DNA of 46,912 nucleotides from Gammaproteobacteria bacterium (GTDB lineage Bacteria > Pseudomonadota > Gammaproteobacteria > Pseudomonadales > Azotimanducaceae). The stretch's first letter is position 1; each line of letters starts with the position of its first letter. Both the position numbers and the translations under genes were made by a program. Positions 9,598 through 18,511 of the stretch are shown piece after piece. Below the pieces are notes generated by a model that did not search any database, was not told the origin of the DNA, and was given only the letters and a program-made list of their open reading frames with translations. The stretch spans positions 1 to 46,912 of the forward strand of contig JAPPND010000242.1 in the NCBI GenBank assembly GCA_028818795.1, in the 5' to 3' direction.

Positions 9598-10685
9598 GCA
9601 GCGGCACTCTCTTTGGCGTCGGGGCTTGTGACCGGGTCGGCATCGAACGCCCTTGTGCCGGGTTCCGGCACACGACGCGTCAGATCGTCGATCACTTCCT
9701 CCACCGAAATCCCGTCGGACTCCGCCAGGTAGTTGGTCTGCAGGCGGTGGCGGAATACGGGCGGTGCTAGCGCCTGGATGTCCCGCGCGGTCACGTGGTA
9801 GCGGCCGGCCAGCAACGCCCGCGCCCGGGCGCCGAGGCAGAGATAGATCGCGGCGCGTACGCTGGCGCCGTAGCGCAGGTACTTGTCCACCATCGCCGTT
9901 GCGTTGGCGGCACCCGGCCGCGTCGCACGGACGAGGTTCACTGCATACCGGGTCACATCGTCGGAGACCGGCACCTCTCGAACCAGGCGCTGGTAGTCGA
10001 GGATGGCCTTGGCATCGGTCCGGGCGGTGACCTCCTCGTCGACGATGCCGAGCACGTTGCGCTCGACCACGGCCACTTCCTCGTTGGCGTCCAGGTAGTC
10101 CAACAGGACGTTGAACACGAACCGGTCGAGCTGTGCCTCGGGCAGCGGATAGGTGCCTTCCAGTTCGATCGGGTTCTGCGTCGCCAGGACGACGAACGGC
10201 CCCTCCAGCTCATAGGTCTTGCCCCGGGCGGTGACCCGGAGTTCCTGCATGGCTTCGAGCAGGGCGGACTGCGTCTTCGGCGGCGTCCGGTTGATCTCGT
10301 CCGCAAGCAGAACCTGGGTGAAGATCGGCCCGGGCTCGAACCGCCAGCGGCGCGCCCCGGAGGCCGGATCCTCGTCGAGAATGTCGGTTCCGGTGACATC
10401 CGTGGGCATCAGGTCCGGGGTGAACTGGATGCGCTTGAAGTCGAGGCCGAGGGCCTGGGCCAGGGTGCGCACCATGAGCGTCTTGGCGGTGCCCGGCAAT
10501 CCGGTGATCAGGCAGTGGCCGCCGATGAGCACGGAGATCAGCAACTGCTCGATGATCGCCCCCTGGCCCACGACGATGCGGCCAAGCGCCTCCCGGATGG
10601 CCGTCATGGTGGCGTGGAAATGCACCACGACTTCCTCGGGCGGGGTGTAGGAAGTCGATGGGTCGTCGGTTGGCGAATCGGTCAT
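9594..10685 (-). CDS. MoxR-family AAA+ ATPase
   Basis: 363 residues. Walker A is GLPGTAKT at ~62-69 and Walker B is LLADEIN with Asp129-Glu130. The MoxR-specific stretch RTPPKTQSALLEAMQE follows directly, then the sensor region ATQNPIELEGTYPLPEAQLDRF. C-terminal lid domain present. MoxR proteins are chaperone-like ATPases that mature or remodel partner complexes carrying VWA domains; here three VWA-type proteins (DUF58, BatA-like, VWA/GATase) are encoded in the same operon. The start ATG overlaps the upstream stop as ATGA. Confidence 0.95.
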   Translation of the reverse strand: MTDSPTDDPSTSYTPPEEVVVHFHATMTAIREALGRIVVGQGAIIEQLLISVLIGGHCLITGLPGTAKTLMVRTLAQALGLDFKRIQFTPDLMPTDVTGTDILDEDPASGARRWRFEPGPIFTQVLLADEINRTPPKTQSALLEAMQELRVTARGKTYELEGPFVVLATQNPIELEGTYPLPEAQLDRFVFNVLLDYLDANEEVAVVERNVLGIVDEEVTARTDAKAILDYQRLVREVPVSDDVTRYAVNLVRATRPGAANATAMVDKYLRYGASVRAAIYLCLGARARALLAGRYHVTARDIQALAPPVFRHRLQTNYLAESDGISVEEVIDDLTRRVPEPGTRAFDADPVTSPDAKESAAA

Positions 10686-12973
10686 TGATTGATCTCGAGC
10701 AAGAGCGACAGGGCATCCTGGAAGCGGGGCGCGATCTCCAGTGCTAGCAGTACGTGGCGGCGCGCGTCTTCGGATTCGTTCAGCCTATGGTACGCCCGCG
10801 CGAGGCGGTAGTGGGCGTCCGCAGCGTCGTGTGGTTCGAGGGAGAGTACGGCCTGGTACTCCAACAGGGCCTCGCGGGGCTGCCCGGCTTCGAGAAGGTC
10901 GTCACCCAACTGCGTTCGGGTTTCGACCGCGAGCGGCAGGGTCAGGGCCAGCGAGCGGCGAACGGCCAACGCGTCCTCGTGCCGCTGCGCGTCGTCCAAG
11001 GCGCCGGCCAGACGGTTCAGGGCATTCGGTGAACGACCGCCGGCGCGCCAGTATTCGAATAGCGCGTCAACGGCCGCGGCCGGATTGCCCTGGCCCGCCT
11101 CCGCACGGGCGAGTAGCGGGTACGGGCTCGGAACACCGGCCGCGTTCGGATAGGCGGCGATGGCCCGGCGAGCGGCTTCGGCGGCAAGCGCCCAGTCGCC
11201 CTTCGACGCGGCGGCGGCGGCTTCCTGCATGGCCAACTCGTACGTCGCGGGATCGACGCCGGCAAAACGGTCGTCGAGATAGGCTTCGAATGCCTCGTCG
11301 ACGGCATGGTGAGTCGTGTCGAGCGCCGCTTCCAGGGAACCAACGGTGTCCTTGCCGTCGCGGTATGCGTCGAGAATCCGAGACAGCGCTGCCTGGCCGT
11401 AGGCGTGGGCGATGAACTCGCACACGAGTCCCGCTTGGGTGTAGGACACCATGACTTGCCCCAGGTAGGTCGGGCGGATGAATCCTTCGTCCAGGAGGGC
11501 GATGGGAAGCAGTTCGGCTTCGCGGTGCGCCTTGACGACGCCGATGGGCACGGCACGGTAGCGGGCGGCACCTTCGGCTGTCTCGGTTCCCCGGAACCTG
11601 CTCGGCCCCGTCTGCCACTCCTCGAACACGGACACGCCTTCGCTGAACCATCGCGAGACGAGGTTGTTGGTCGCCCCCAGGGTGACCACATGGGCGACTT
11701 CATGCCAGAGCGCGCTGGCCCAGTCGAATCCTTCCACGACGCTCCGGGCGGATGGACTGTCCATGAGAACGACATCGCCGAAGGCGACGCCGAGGACGCC
11801 GATGCCCGGCAATCCGGAGGTGCGCACCGCGAAGTCCTGGTGCCGGGGGTAGAGCTCGACCACCACCGGATAGTCGGGAACGAACCCGTATCGTTCGCCG
11901 ACGGTCGCCACGGCATCCGTGACCAGACGCTTTACGTAGGAAGCCAGAGCTCTGGATTCGGCGGGATGGATGCGCAGAATCACGTCGTCGTCGGCGAGCA
12001 CTCCCCAGCCGTCCAAGCTGTCGAGAAGCCGAAGGGTGTTGACCACTTCGACGTTGTAGGGGTCGCCGTCGTGGGCTAGGGTAAGGGTGCGACGACCCTC
12101 GTCGAACCGGTTGACGCGAAGCAGGTTGATGCCGAGCGTGGCGTGGGCGCTCCACAGTTCCGGGTCGATGGCGACCGCGCGCGTGAGCTGGGCGATGGCT
12201 TCCCGGTAGCGTCGAGTGATGACGTAGAAGTGGGCGACGGTCTCGAACAGCTCGCCGTACCGGGGATGGATTTCGAGTGCCTTGGCCTCCCAGGCACTCG
12301 GCACCGAGCCAAGCATGTGGTCGATGGCCGCGGCCAGGGCCATCCCCTCCAGCCGGCGCAGCAGATCTTCGGCGACCAGAGGCGATCGAAGGGATTCGCG
12401 AGCCCGCTCGGTGTCGCCGACCTGCAGTGCAAGTCTCGCGGCGAGCAGGTTCGCCTCGACGTGGTCGGGATCCCCGGCGAGAACGCTCTCCACGATCCCC
12501 ATGGCCCGGGCCTCGAAACGGCCGAGTGCGACCCGCGCCAGGCCCAGCTTGGCCGCGACATTGTCGGGGTCGATCGCAAGGGCTTCCGCGAACAGCGCTT
12601 CGGCGTCCGCAACCTGGTATGTCGATAGGAACAGTTCGCCCCAGCGCACCCGGACGACGGCGTCGTCGGGCGCGGACTTCGTCGCGGAACGAAACAGCCC
12701 GTTGGCCAGTTGGATGTCGCCGAGCGCCCAGGCCGCCTCGGCGCGCAGTGCGGTCGACGGATCGGCAAGCAGGTCGCGGAAACAGTTGCGACTGCCTTCA
12801 GGGTCGGAAAACCCGAGGTCGCGGCACTCGGCGACGGGATCCGCGTTGGCCGAGACAGCGGCCAGCGCGGCTAGGAGAGTTGGACCGAAGCGCCGCAGGA
12901 CGCCTTTGGACTTTCCGCTGATCTGGTTGCGGGGGGCCCGGGGTGTCAGCGAGCGGCGCGCCCGTCGAGTCAT
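10682..12973 (-). CDS. Exported TPR protein with gluzincin (peptidase MA-like) domain
   Basis: 763 residues from the ATG at 12973, which overlaps the upstream stop as ATGA. A longer open frame exists upstream but only shadows the preceding gene. An N-terminal hydrophobic stretch (GPTLLAALAAVSANA) after a basic region suggests export. TPR-like helical pairs fill ~30-290. A metallopeptidase segment follows: HEVAH (His424, Glu425, His428) and a Glu at 445 in WFSEGVS, the third zinc ligand expected for gluzincins of the peptidase MA-like group. More TPR-like helices follow (~530-760). Likely a periplasmic zinc peptidase or substrate-binding scaffold acting with the MoxR/VWA proteins; the substrate is unknown. 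Confidence 0.82.
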   Translation of the reverse strand: MTRRARRSLTPRAPRNQISGKSKGVLRRFGPTLLAALAAVSANADPVAECRDLGFSDPEGSRNCFRDLLADPSTALRAEAAWALGDIQLANGLFRSATKSAPDDAVVRVRWGELFLSTYQVADAEALFAEALAIDPDNVAAKLGLARVALGRFEARAMGIVESVLAGDPDHVEANLLAARLALQVGDTERARESLRSPLVAEDLLRRLEGMALAAAIDHMLGSVPSAWEAKALEIHPRYGELFETVAHFYVITRRYREAIAQLTRAVAIDPELWSAHATLGINLLRVNRFDEGRRTLTLAHDGDPYNVEVVNTLRLLDSLDGWGVLADDDVILRIHPAESRALASYVKRLVTDAVATVGERYGFVPDYPVVVELYPRHQDFAVRTSGLPGIGVLGVAFGDVVLMDSPSARSVVEGFDWASALWHEVAHVVTLGATNNLVSRWFSEGVSVFEEWQTGPSRFRGTETAEGAARYRAVPIGVVKAHREAELLPIALLDEGFIRPTYLGQVMVSYTQAGLVCEFIAHAYGQAALSRILDAYRDGKDTVGSLEAALDTTHHAVDEAFEAYLDDRFAGVDPATYELAMQEAAAAASKGDWALAAEAARRAIAAYPNAAGVPSPYPLLARAEAGQGNPAAAVDALFEYWRAGGRSPNALNRLAGALDDAQRHEDALAVRRSLALTLPLAVETRTQLGDDLLEAGQPREALLEYQAVLSLEPHDAADAHYRLARAYHRLNESEDARRHVLLALEIAPRFQDALSLLLEINQ

Positions 12974-13965
12974 CGGGCGAAATCCCCCCGGAACGGGACA
13001 TGGGCGTCGGGCTCGGGGGCGTCTTCCCGCCGCATCTTCAACTCCTGGTCGGCCCTGGCGAGCTCCAACAGGAGATCCTGCAGCTTGTCGAAATAGTCGT
13101 CGTCGGTCAGCACCCGACGGTCGCTCTTGAGTTCGTCGATGGCCGCGGTCAGCTCGTCGACTCGACTGACGAGGTGAAGGAGTTCCGGTTCGACCGGCTC
13201 TCCCGGCGCCGTGCGCGCGACGATGAACGATCCCGCGTCGCCCTCGAGACGCGGATGTTCCGTGGCAATGAGTTGGCGATCCTCGTAGAAGGTGGCCAGG
13301 GCACGCTCCGCGAACCGGAATGCCTCTTCCCCGGAAATTCGCTGGTCCTTGTCGACATCGGCGCTGGGGGCGTCGAGGGCATCGGCCCAGAAACCACCGA
13401 ACAGGCTGGCATTGCGCTCTCGGCCATGGCGGGTGGCCGTGATGACGGCGCGTCCTTCCCGGGCCAGCACGCCCTGGGCGGCGCCGCTCGCGCTGGTGGC
13501 GATGACGGCGAGTTGCCGCTTGGCGTTCACGGGTTTCAGCCAGGCGGCGAGATCCTCGGCCGTGGGATCCGGCCCCGGTACGTTGAACCGGTAGTGTTCG
13601 CCGTCGAACGTGCCGTGCCCGATCAACTGCACGACGACCTTGTCGGTCTCGTTGGACTCGCGGGCGATTTCTTCGATTGCGTCGCGGATTCCCTCCCGGC
13701 TGGCGGCTTCCTCCGTGAGCAGCGTGACCGCCGCTCCGGCGGCTTCGGCGTGGCGGGCGCTGGCGTCCCCCTGTTGGGCGAAAGCCCGGGCGTAGTCGGG
13801 TTCCCCGCCGAGGCCCGTGACTACGAGCATTCGCGCCTGCGGCCGGCCCTTCGCCTCGGGGAGCGCCGAGACCGCGGGATCTTGGCTCTCGGCAGCTTGG
13901 CCGAGGCTGCCCAGGATGCACGCCGCGACGGCAATCAATGCGCCCAGGAGTGTTCGACGCGTCAT
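12970..13965 (-). CDS. Caspase-fold (C13-like) protein lacking the catalytic cysteine
   Basis: 331 residues with a signal peptide (TLLGALIAVAACILGSLGQA). VAAC at residues 13-16 resembles a lipobox, so it could be a lipoprotein. The core resembles caspase/legumain-fold peptidases: strand VVVQLIGHG with the expected catalytic His117, then strand LAVIATSASGAAQ, where the nucleophile position carries Ser (TSASG) instead of Cys. ITATRHGRERNASLFGGF is the following conserved segment. An EF-hand-like loop DVDKDQRISGEE (203-214) has acidic residues at 203, 205, 207 and Glu214. The C-terminal ~70 residues look coiled coil. Probably a binding pseudopeptidase in the periplasm. Its stop overlaps the next start (ATGA); the upstream gene is 163 bp away across an 18-bp repeat array. 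Confidence 0.78.
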   Translation of the reverse strand: MTRRTLLGALIAVAACILGSLGQAAESQDPAVSALPEAKGRPQARMLVVTGLGGEPDYARAFAQQGDASARHAEAAGAAVTLLTEEAASREGIRDAIEEIARESNETDKVVVQLIGHGTFDGEHYRFNVPGPDPTAEDLAAWLKPVNAKRQLAVIATSASGAAQGVLAREGRAVITATRHGRERNASLFGGFWADALDAPSADVDKDQRISGEEAFRFAERALATFYEDRQLIATEHPRLEGDAGSFIVARTAPGEPVEPELLHLVSRVDELTAAIDELKSDRRVLTDDDYFDKLQDLLLELARADQELKMRREDAPEPDAHVPFRGDFAR

Positions 13966-14038
13966 GGCATGGTCCCGACCGGGAATCCCGAAGTGGTTGG
14001 GATTCGAGTCTGTCCGATCCGCGTGACGGCGGGCAAGT

Positions 14039-14126
14039 GTGTGCGCGTACGCACCTGTGTGCGCGTACGCACCTGTGTGCGCGTACGCACCTGTGTGCGC
14101 GTACGCACCTGTGTGCGCGTACGCAC
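14039..14126. repeat. 18-bp tandem repeat array, alternating purine-pyrimidine
   Basis: Five head-to-tail copies of GTGTGCGCGTACGCACCT (the last lacks its final CT), starting at 14039, 14057, 14075, 14093 and 14111, with no mismatch seen. Sixteen of the 18 bases in each unit alternate purine and pyrimidine, the pattern favouring Z-DNA. Each unit can also fold as GTGCG-CGTA-CGCAC. The array ends 2 bp from the stop codon of the VWA/GATase gene and fills over half of the only large gap in the MoxR operon. Confidence 0.95.
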
Positions 14127-14128
14127 GG

Positions 14129-16408
14129 TCAGATTCCGCCCCAGTAGCGCCGTAGCGACCACTCGGTGCATTTCAGCAACACCAGCAGCAAAAAGAGGAA
14201 AGGCGCGTTCCACAGGGGAAGCTGCTGGCGTTCGTGGATTCCGGCACTACTGAAGGCAAGCGCGTCGGCGAGCCCCGAGAGGTCGTCCGGTCGCCAATAG
14301 GCGCCTCCGGTCGTCTCCGCGAGGCGCCGCAAGAGGGGCTCGTTCAGGGTTGCCCCGAACTGCTCGAGGTTGGTCTCGCCGACTCGGGCAAGAGCGGCCA
14401 GGGCGTCGGGGCGACCCCCTTCGGCCATGGGGGCGGGTCCGGCGATGCCGGCCATCTCCACCCGGTATATGCCCGGTGTGGCGACCGGTAGGGTCTCGCC
14501 GAAGGCCGACTCGCCCGCGATGCGCGGCAGCGCGACGTCGAATGACTCGCCGTCGGGAGCGGTCACCTGCACGGTGACGGCGGTGTCCGTCAGCGGTTCG
14601 AAGCGCGGATTCTTCAGAGCCACGCGAACGTCGAGGGCGTCTCCGTCGGCAGCCAACGACAGACTGCGTCGCGGCAGGGCCGAGCCGGCGAAGTGACGGA
14701 TCAGGTGGCGCCAGAACAGCGAGTGCCGCGTGTCCTCCGGCGGGGTTCGCATCCGCCAACGCCAGGTGGATGCCGTCGCGAGCACCGCGGTTCGACCGTA
14801 GCCGTAGGGTTGGGTAACGAGAAGCGGTTTGGCCGGACCGCCCCGGACCACTACATCGGGACCCACACGTCGGACGCGCTCGAGCGCTTCGAGAATCACC
14901 GTGGCGCCGGGCTTGGGTGCCCCGAGAGGTTGGTAGTCGGCAAGCATCGGCAACTTCCAGGCTTCCTCTCTGGCGCCGGCACTGCCGATGTCGGTCAGTA
15001 CGGACCTCAGGCCGTCATCGGTAGGAATCACTTCGTAGTTGCCGCGCCGGTATGACACGAATTTGCCGGGCCTCGCGATTGAAACCGGCAACGCCTGGGC
15101 CACCGGCTTCACGTCCCAACCGCCATTGTCCAGGGCGTGCCGGCCCGCCAGGGCTAGTAGCCCGCCACCGCGTTCGGCGACGAAACGGGCGAGCCAGTCG
15201 TGCTGCTCGTCGTTCAGAGACGTCGCGGGCAGGCTGCCGATGATGACCATGTTGTAGCGATACAGAGCCTCGAGGGACTCCGGGAAGCCACCGGCCAACT
15301 CGTCCGGGTCCGACGTTCCCTGGCGGTAGGTTTTGCGCGGCGTGGTGCGGAGCCACGTGACGAGTTCGATGTCGTCGTCCTCGGCGGTCGCCCGACGGAT
15401 GAACTTGAACTCCCAGCGTGGTTCGCCTTCCAGGTACAGGACGCGATACCGGTCGCGGTCGACGTCAAGTAGGGCGGATTGGGCGTTGTTGCCAGGCAGT
15501 GGATCGCCGGGTGCTGCCTCCAGGACCACCGTGACCTCCTTCAGACCGGCATCCCCGCTGGGGAAGACGATGTCCGTGGCGACGGTCGGCGAGGACGGAT
15601 CGAGTGATATCGACTCGGCGGCAAGAACCGACTCGCCGTCCAGTACGCGTAGGCGAATCTCCTCGCTGGCGTCGGGTAACGAGTGGCGGATCACGAGGCG
15701 CGCTGCGACTTGGGTGTGGGGGCTCGCACGGGACGGCAGAACGAGCTCGGCCAGCTCGACGTCCCCCGGAATGACCGCCGCACCGATGCCGATCGAATGA
15801 ACGGGGATACCGGTCTCGGCAAGGGTCTCCCAACCGACGCTGCCTCCGTTGTGTGCGCCATCCGTGACGACGATCACAGCCGCGAGCGCGCCTTGGTCGT
15901 AGTGTGTGGCAAGACGGGTCAGCGACTCGAGGAGACGCGACCGATCGCCATCAGGCTGCAACTCGGCAACGGTATCGGCCTGCCGGAGTGCGTCGTCGAA
16001 GTGGAACAGCGCGACCCGGGAGCCGCCGCTGGCCGCTTGGATCTCGTCGCCGATCAGGCGTTTGGCGACATCCATGCGCGTCTTTTCGTCGGTCTCCGCT
16101 GGTAGGGCCATGCTTTGGGACGAGTCTACGAGTACCGCGACCGTGTTTGCCCCCGGGGCCAGGCGGGTTACCTCCAGCACCGGCTCGGCGATCAGCGTCA
16201 GGAGGACGGCGACCGCCGCAATCTGCAGTAGATAGACGGTGGCTCGCCGAAGCATCGAGAAGCGCGCCACGCGTCGGCCGAAGACGATGCCGAGGGTCAG
16301 CAGGACGGCGGCGGCCGCCCACCACAGCACCCCGAAGTCGCCAGCGAACGCCATTTCGCCCTGCGCATACGCCTGGCGCGGATACTTGAACAGCCACTCG
16401 AACCACAT
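14129..16408 (-). CDS. Membrane protein with VWA and glutamine-amidotransferase-like domains
   Basis: 759 residues. Two N-terminal transmembrane helices (FGVLWWAAAAVLLTLGIVFG and VYLLQIAAVAVLLTLIAEPVL) precede a VWA domain beginning VAVLVDSSQSM, with DxSxS at Asp95, Ser97 and Ser99. After Ig-like linker sequence comes a class I glutamine-amidotransferase-like fold (YRVLYLEGEPRWEFKFIRR; later GGLLALAGRHALDNGGW), without an evident catalytic Cys. One transmembrane helix lies near the C-terminus (APFLFLLLVLLKC). This architecture is common beside DUF4159 and MoxR genes. It follows the DUF4159 gene by 13 bp and is probably co-transcribed. Role unknown; likely part of a periplasm-facing complex with the other VWA proteins. 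Confidence 0.85.
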   Translation of the reverse strand: MWFEWLFKYPRQAYAQGEMAFAGDFGVLWWAAAAVLLTLGIVFGRRVARFSMLRRATVYLLQIAAVAVLLTLIAEPVLEVTRLAPGANTVAVLVDSSQSMALPAETDEKTRMDVAKRLIGDEIQAASGGSRVALFHFDDALRQADTVAELQPDGDRSRLLESLTRLATHYDQGALAAVIVVTDGAHNGGSVGWETLAETGIPVHSIGIGAAVIPGDVELAELVLPSRASPHTQVAARLVIRHSLPDASEEIRLRVLDGESVLAAESISLDPSSPTVATDIVFPSGDAGLKEVTVVLEAAPGDPLPGNNAQSALLDVDRDRYRVLYLEGEPRWEFKFIRRATAEDDDIELVTWLRTTPRKTYRQGTSDPDELAGGFPESLEALYRYNMVIIGSLPATSLNDEQHDWLARFVAERGGGLLALAGRHALDNGGWDVKPVAQALPVSIARPGKFVSYRRGNYEVIPTDDGLRSVLTDIGSAGAREEAWKLPMLADYQPLGAPKPGATVILEALERVRRVGPDVVVRGGPAKPLLVTQPYGYGRTAVLATASTWRWRMRTPPEDTRHSLFWRHLIRHFAGSALPRRSLSLAADGDALDVRVALKNPRFEPLTDTAVTVQVTAPDGESFDVALPRIAGESAFGETLPVATPGIYRVEMAGIAGPAPMAEGGRPDALAALARVGETNLEQFGATLNEPLLRRLAETTGGAYWRPDDLSGLADALAFSSAGIHERQQLPLWNAPFLFLLLVLLKCTEWSLRRYWGGI

Positions 16409-16421
16409 CGTAGCGTGCGCG

Positions 16422-17243
16422 CTAGTGGGAGAGCGCGTAGACGATCACGTTGATGCCGACGCGGTACGACTTGGTCGAGAAGTTCTCGAAGTACCACTCG
16501 CCGTAGGATTCGCGCTCCCAGCCGTCGGCGATGTCGGTGTTGTGGGTAGCGATCACCATCAACCGGCCATCTTCGTCCGTGTAGGCACGAATCGACGGTG
16601 TGCTCATGTTGCCTGTCGGCGGGCGGTGCTCGAACGACGGCTCGGTGGTGCCCTGGCCCCAGCGGGCGTAGTCCCGGGCCGGAATCTGCGGCATCACCTC
16701 GATATCGAAGACGGTGTGGAAAATAGGATGCTCGATGGGGAGCGTGATCCAGCGTTTTCCCGGCAGGACGTCGGCCATGGCGCGTTCCAGGCTCGCCCAC
16801 TCGGCGTCGCCCCAGAAATCGTCCACCCATAGGAAGCCGCCGTTGGCCAGGTAGGTGCGCAATGCATCGATCTCGGGCCTGGACAGCTGCATGTATCCCA
16901 CGTCCGACATGAAGATCAGCGGCGAGTCGCCGAGGTCCGGGTCGGTCAGGCGGCGACGGAGGGGCACGAGCGATGCGGTAACCGCAGTCAGCTCGTTGAG
17001 CCGCTTGGCGAAGTTCTGCTCGGCTTGGGGAAAGTCCGTCTCCCAACGCTCCCACCAGCGGCCATCGTAGTAGTAGTACGCCTGTCGCTGGCCGCCCACA
17101 CTGTCGTACTGGATCCGGGTTAGCCACAGTTCATTGCGGTTCAGTTGGATGCCGTCTTCGTCGGCGTATTCGATGTCCTGCGCCGCCATTGGCCCAGCGA
17201 GAACCACCGCGCCGGCAAGCAGCAGTCGAGCGGTCATACGCAT
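16422..17243 (-). CDS. DUF4159 secreted protein
   Basis: 273 residues with a clear signal peptide (TARLLLAGAVVLAGPMAAQ, cleavage expected after AAQ). The mature part contains the DUF4159 pattern: YYDGRWWERWETDFPQAEQNF, then LTDPDLGDSPLIFMSD and LRTYLANGGFLWVDDFWG, an amidotransferase-like alpha/beta fold. DUF4159 genes commonly lie next to VWA/GATase-type membrane proteins and MoxR. First gene of the eight-gene series; the enolase-superfamily gene ends 39 bp upstream in the same direction, so the transcript could begin further up. Confidence 0.85.
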   Translation of the reverse strand: MRMTARLLLAGAVVLAGPMAAQDIEYADEDGIQLNRNELWLTRIQYDSVGGQRQAYYYYDGRWWERWETDFPQAEQNFAKRLNELTAVTASLVPLRRRLTDPDLGDSPLIFMSDVGYMQLSRPEIDALRTYLANGGFLWVDDFWGDAEWASLERAMADVLPGKRWITLPIEHPIFHTVFDIEVMPQIPARDYARWGQGTTEPSFEHRPPTGNMSTPSIRAYTDEDGRLMVIATHNTDIADGWERESYGEWYFENFSTKSYRVGINVIVYALSH

Positions 17244-17282
17244 CGACGCCTCATCGTCCGGCGGCTATGGGATCGGCGGTGG

Positions 17283-18449
17283 TCATTTCGGCGGGTGTTT
17301 CGCGAGTGCATCCTCGTTGGGTTCCGTGCCCCATCCCGGCACGTCGGTGAGATAAAGGTGGCCGTCGCGAATATCTGGTTCAGCCGTGAACAACTCCGCA
17401 TCCCAGGGCAACCGGTCGATGTCCGTTTCCATGATGCGGAAGTTCGGTGTCGCCGCGCACATGTGGGCCGCCATCATGGTCGCCAGGTGACCGTAGTAGT
17501 TGTGCGGGGCGATGTTCACCTGGTGCGCTTCCGCCGTTGCGGCGATCTTCATCGACTGCCAGACGCCGTTCCACACCGCATCGATGATCGCCACATCCAT
17601 GGCCCGCAGCCGGAAGTAGGGCAGGAAGCTGTACAGCGTGATCAGCGACTCGCAGGAACTGATCGTATGGGGACTGGCCCGGCGCACGTCCGCAAGCGCC
17701 TCGGCGTGGGGCGTGTCGATCTCGGCCCAGAACAGGTCGAAGTCGGCGATGGAACGCAGGATGCGCAGATAGCCCTCGGGCTTGGCGTTGTAGTTGAGGT
17801 CCAAGAGGATGTCCATATCCGGCCCTGCGCCGTCCCGGAAAGCGTCGAGATGGGCTCTGAGCTGCTTGAGCACGTGGCGGTCGACATTCTGGTCCGGTGC
17901 ATAGGGGTAGCCGAAGCCCGGCGACCACCCGCGCACCCGCTCGCCGCTGTAGTCGAAGACATTGGTCTTGAGCGCCGTGAAGCCGCGCTCGCGGACTTCC
18001 TCGCCCAACGCCCGGATGCCGGCCAGATCAGTGACGGCCGGCGGATAGAAGTCGGGCCTCGAGATGCGCCAGGTGCCACAGTGCGACCAGTAGACCCGAA
18101 TCGCGTCCCGTACCTTGCCCCCCAAGAGGTCATGGCAGGGCACGCCCAGGGTCTTGGCCTTGGCGTCCAGGAGCGCGTTCTCGATGGCGCCGATGCCCAT
18201 CGCCATGACGCCGGACATCGACTGCCGGGCCCGGGCATGCAGCCGTGCGTAGGTGCGTTCGATGTCGTGGACCCGTTCGCCGACCACCATGCCGGCAAGC
18301 CTTTCGACCACGGCGGTCACGCCGATGGCCCCCTGGTGCTCGTCGTATTCGCTCCAACCCACGACGCCGTCTTCCGTGGTGATCTTGACGAAGTGGTAGT
18401 TCCGCCAACCTGCATCGCAATGGCGGGTTTCGACGGTTCTCACGATCAC
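17283..18449 (-). CDS. Enolase-superfamily (mandelate racemase/muconate lactonizing) enzyme
   Basis: 388 residues, typical length. The N-terminal capping domain is followed by a barrel domain with the expected residues: Lys161 in ALKTN (the second Lys of the usual KxK is Asn163), metal ligands Asp217 (LLDLNYN), Glu243 (WAEIDTP) and Glu267 (SCESL), and His316 in IAPHNYYGHL. Members abstract a proton alpha to a carboxylate with Mg2+, and many dehydrate sugar acids. The KxN arrangement plus the C-terminal His suggests a dehydratase rather than a racemase, but the substrate is unknown. Cytosolic; lies between a PhyH dioxygenase and the DUF4159 gene on the same strand. Confidence 0.87.
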   Translation of the reverse strand: MIVRTVETRHCDAGWRNYHFVKITTEDGVVGWSEYDEHQGAIGVTAVVERLAGMVVGERVHDIERTYARLHARARQSMSGVMAMGIGAIENALLDAKAKTLGVPCHDLLGGKVRDAIRVYWSHCGTWRISRPDFYPPAVTDLAGIRALGEEVRERGFTALKTNVFDYSGERVRGWSPGFGYPYAPDQNVDRHVLKQLRAHLDAFRDGAGPDMDILLDLNYNAKPEGYLRILRSIADFDLFWAEIDTPHAEALADVRRASPHTISSCESLITLYSFLPYFRLRAMDVAIIDAVWNGVWQSMKIAATAEAHQVNIAPHNYYGHLATMMAAHMCAATPNFRIMETDIDRLPWDAELFTAEPDIRDGHLYLTDVPGWGTEPNEDALAKHPPK

Positions 18450-18511
18450 TTGAGCCGTGCTCCGCAGTCGGGTGGAGCGCCATCAAACCACAACGGCGCG
18501 GTGTTTGCCGC

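Noticed and set aside
12974-13921. Upstream extension of the TPR-gluzincin frame
   Set aside because: Arg/Gly/Pro-rich shadow of the pseudo-caspase gene; the ATG at 12973 fits the overlap pattern and opens a signal peptide.
14039-14126. CRISPR-like array
   Set aside because: Units are contiguous 18-mers with no spacers and no cas genes nearby.
13962-14213. Frames through the 18-bp repeats encoding VRTRTQ repeats
   Set aside because: Any repeat of 18 bp keeps all frames open; no start signal or homology.
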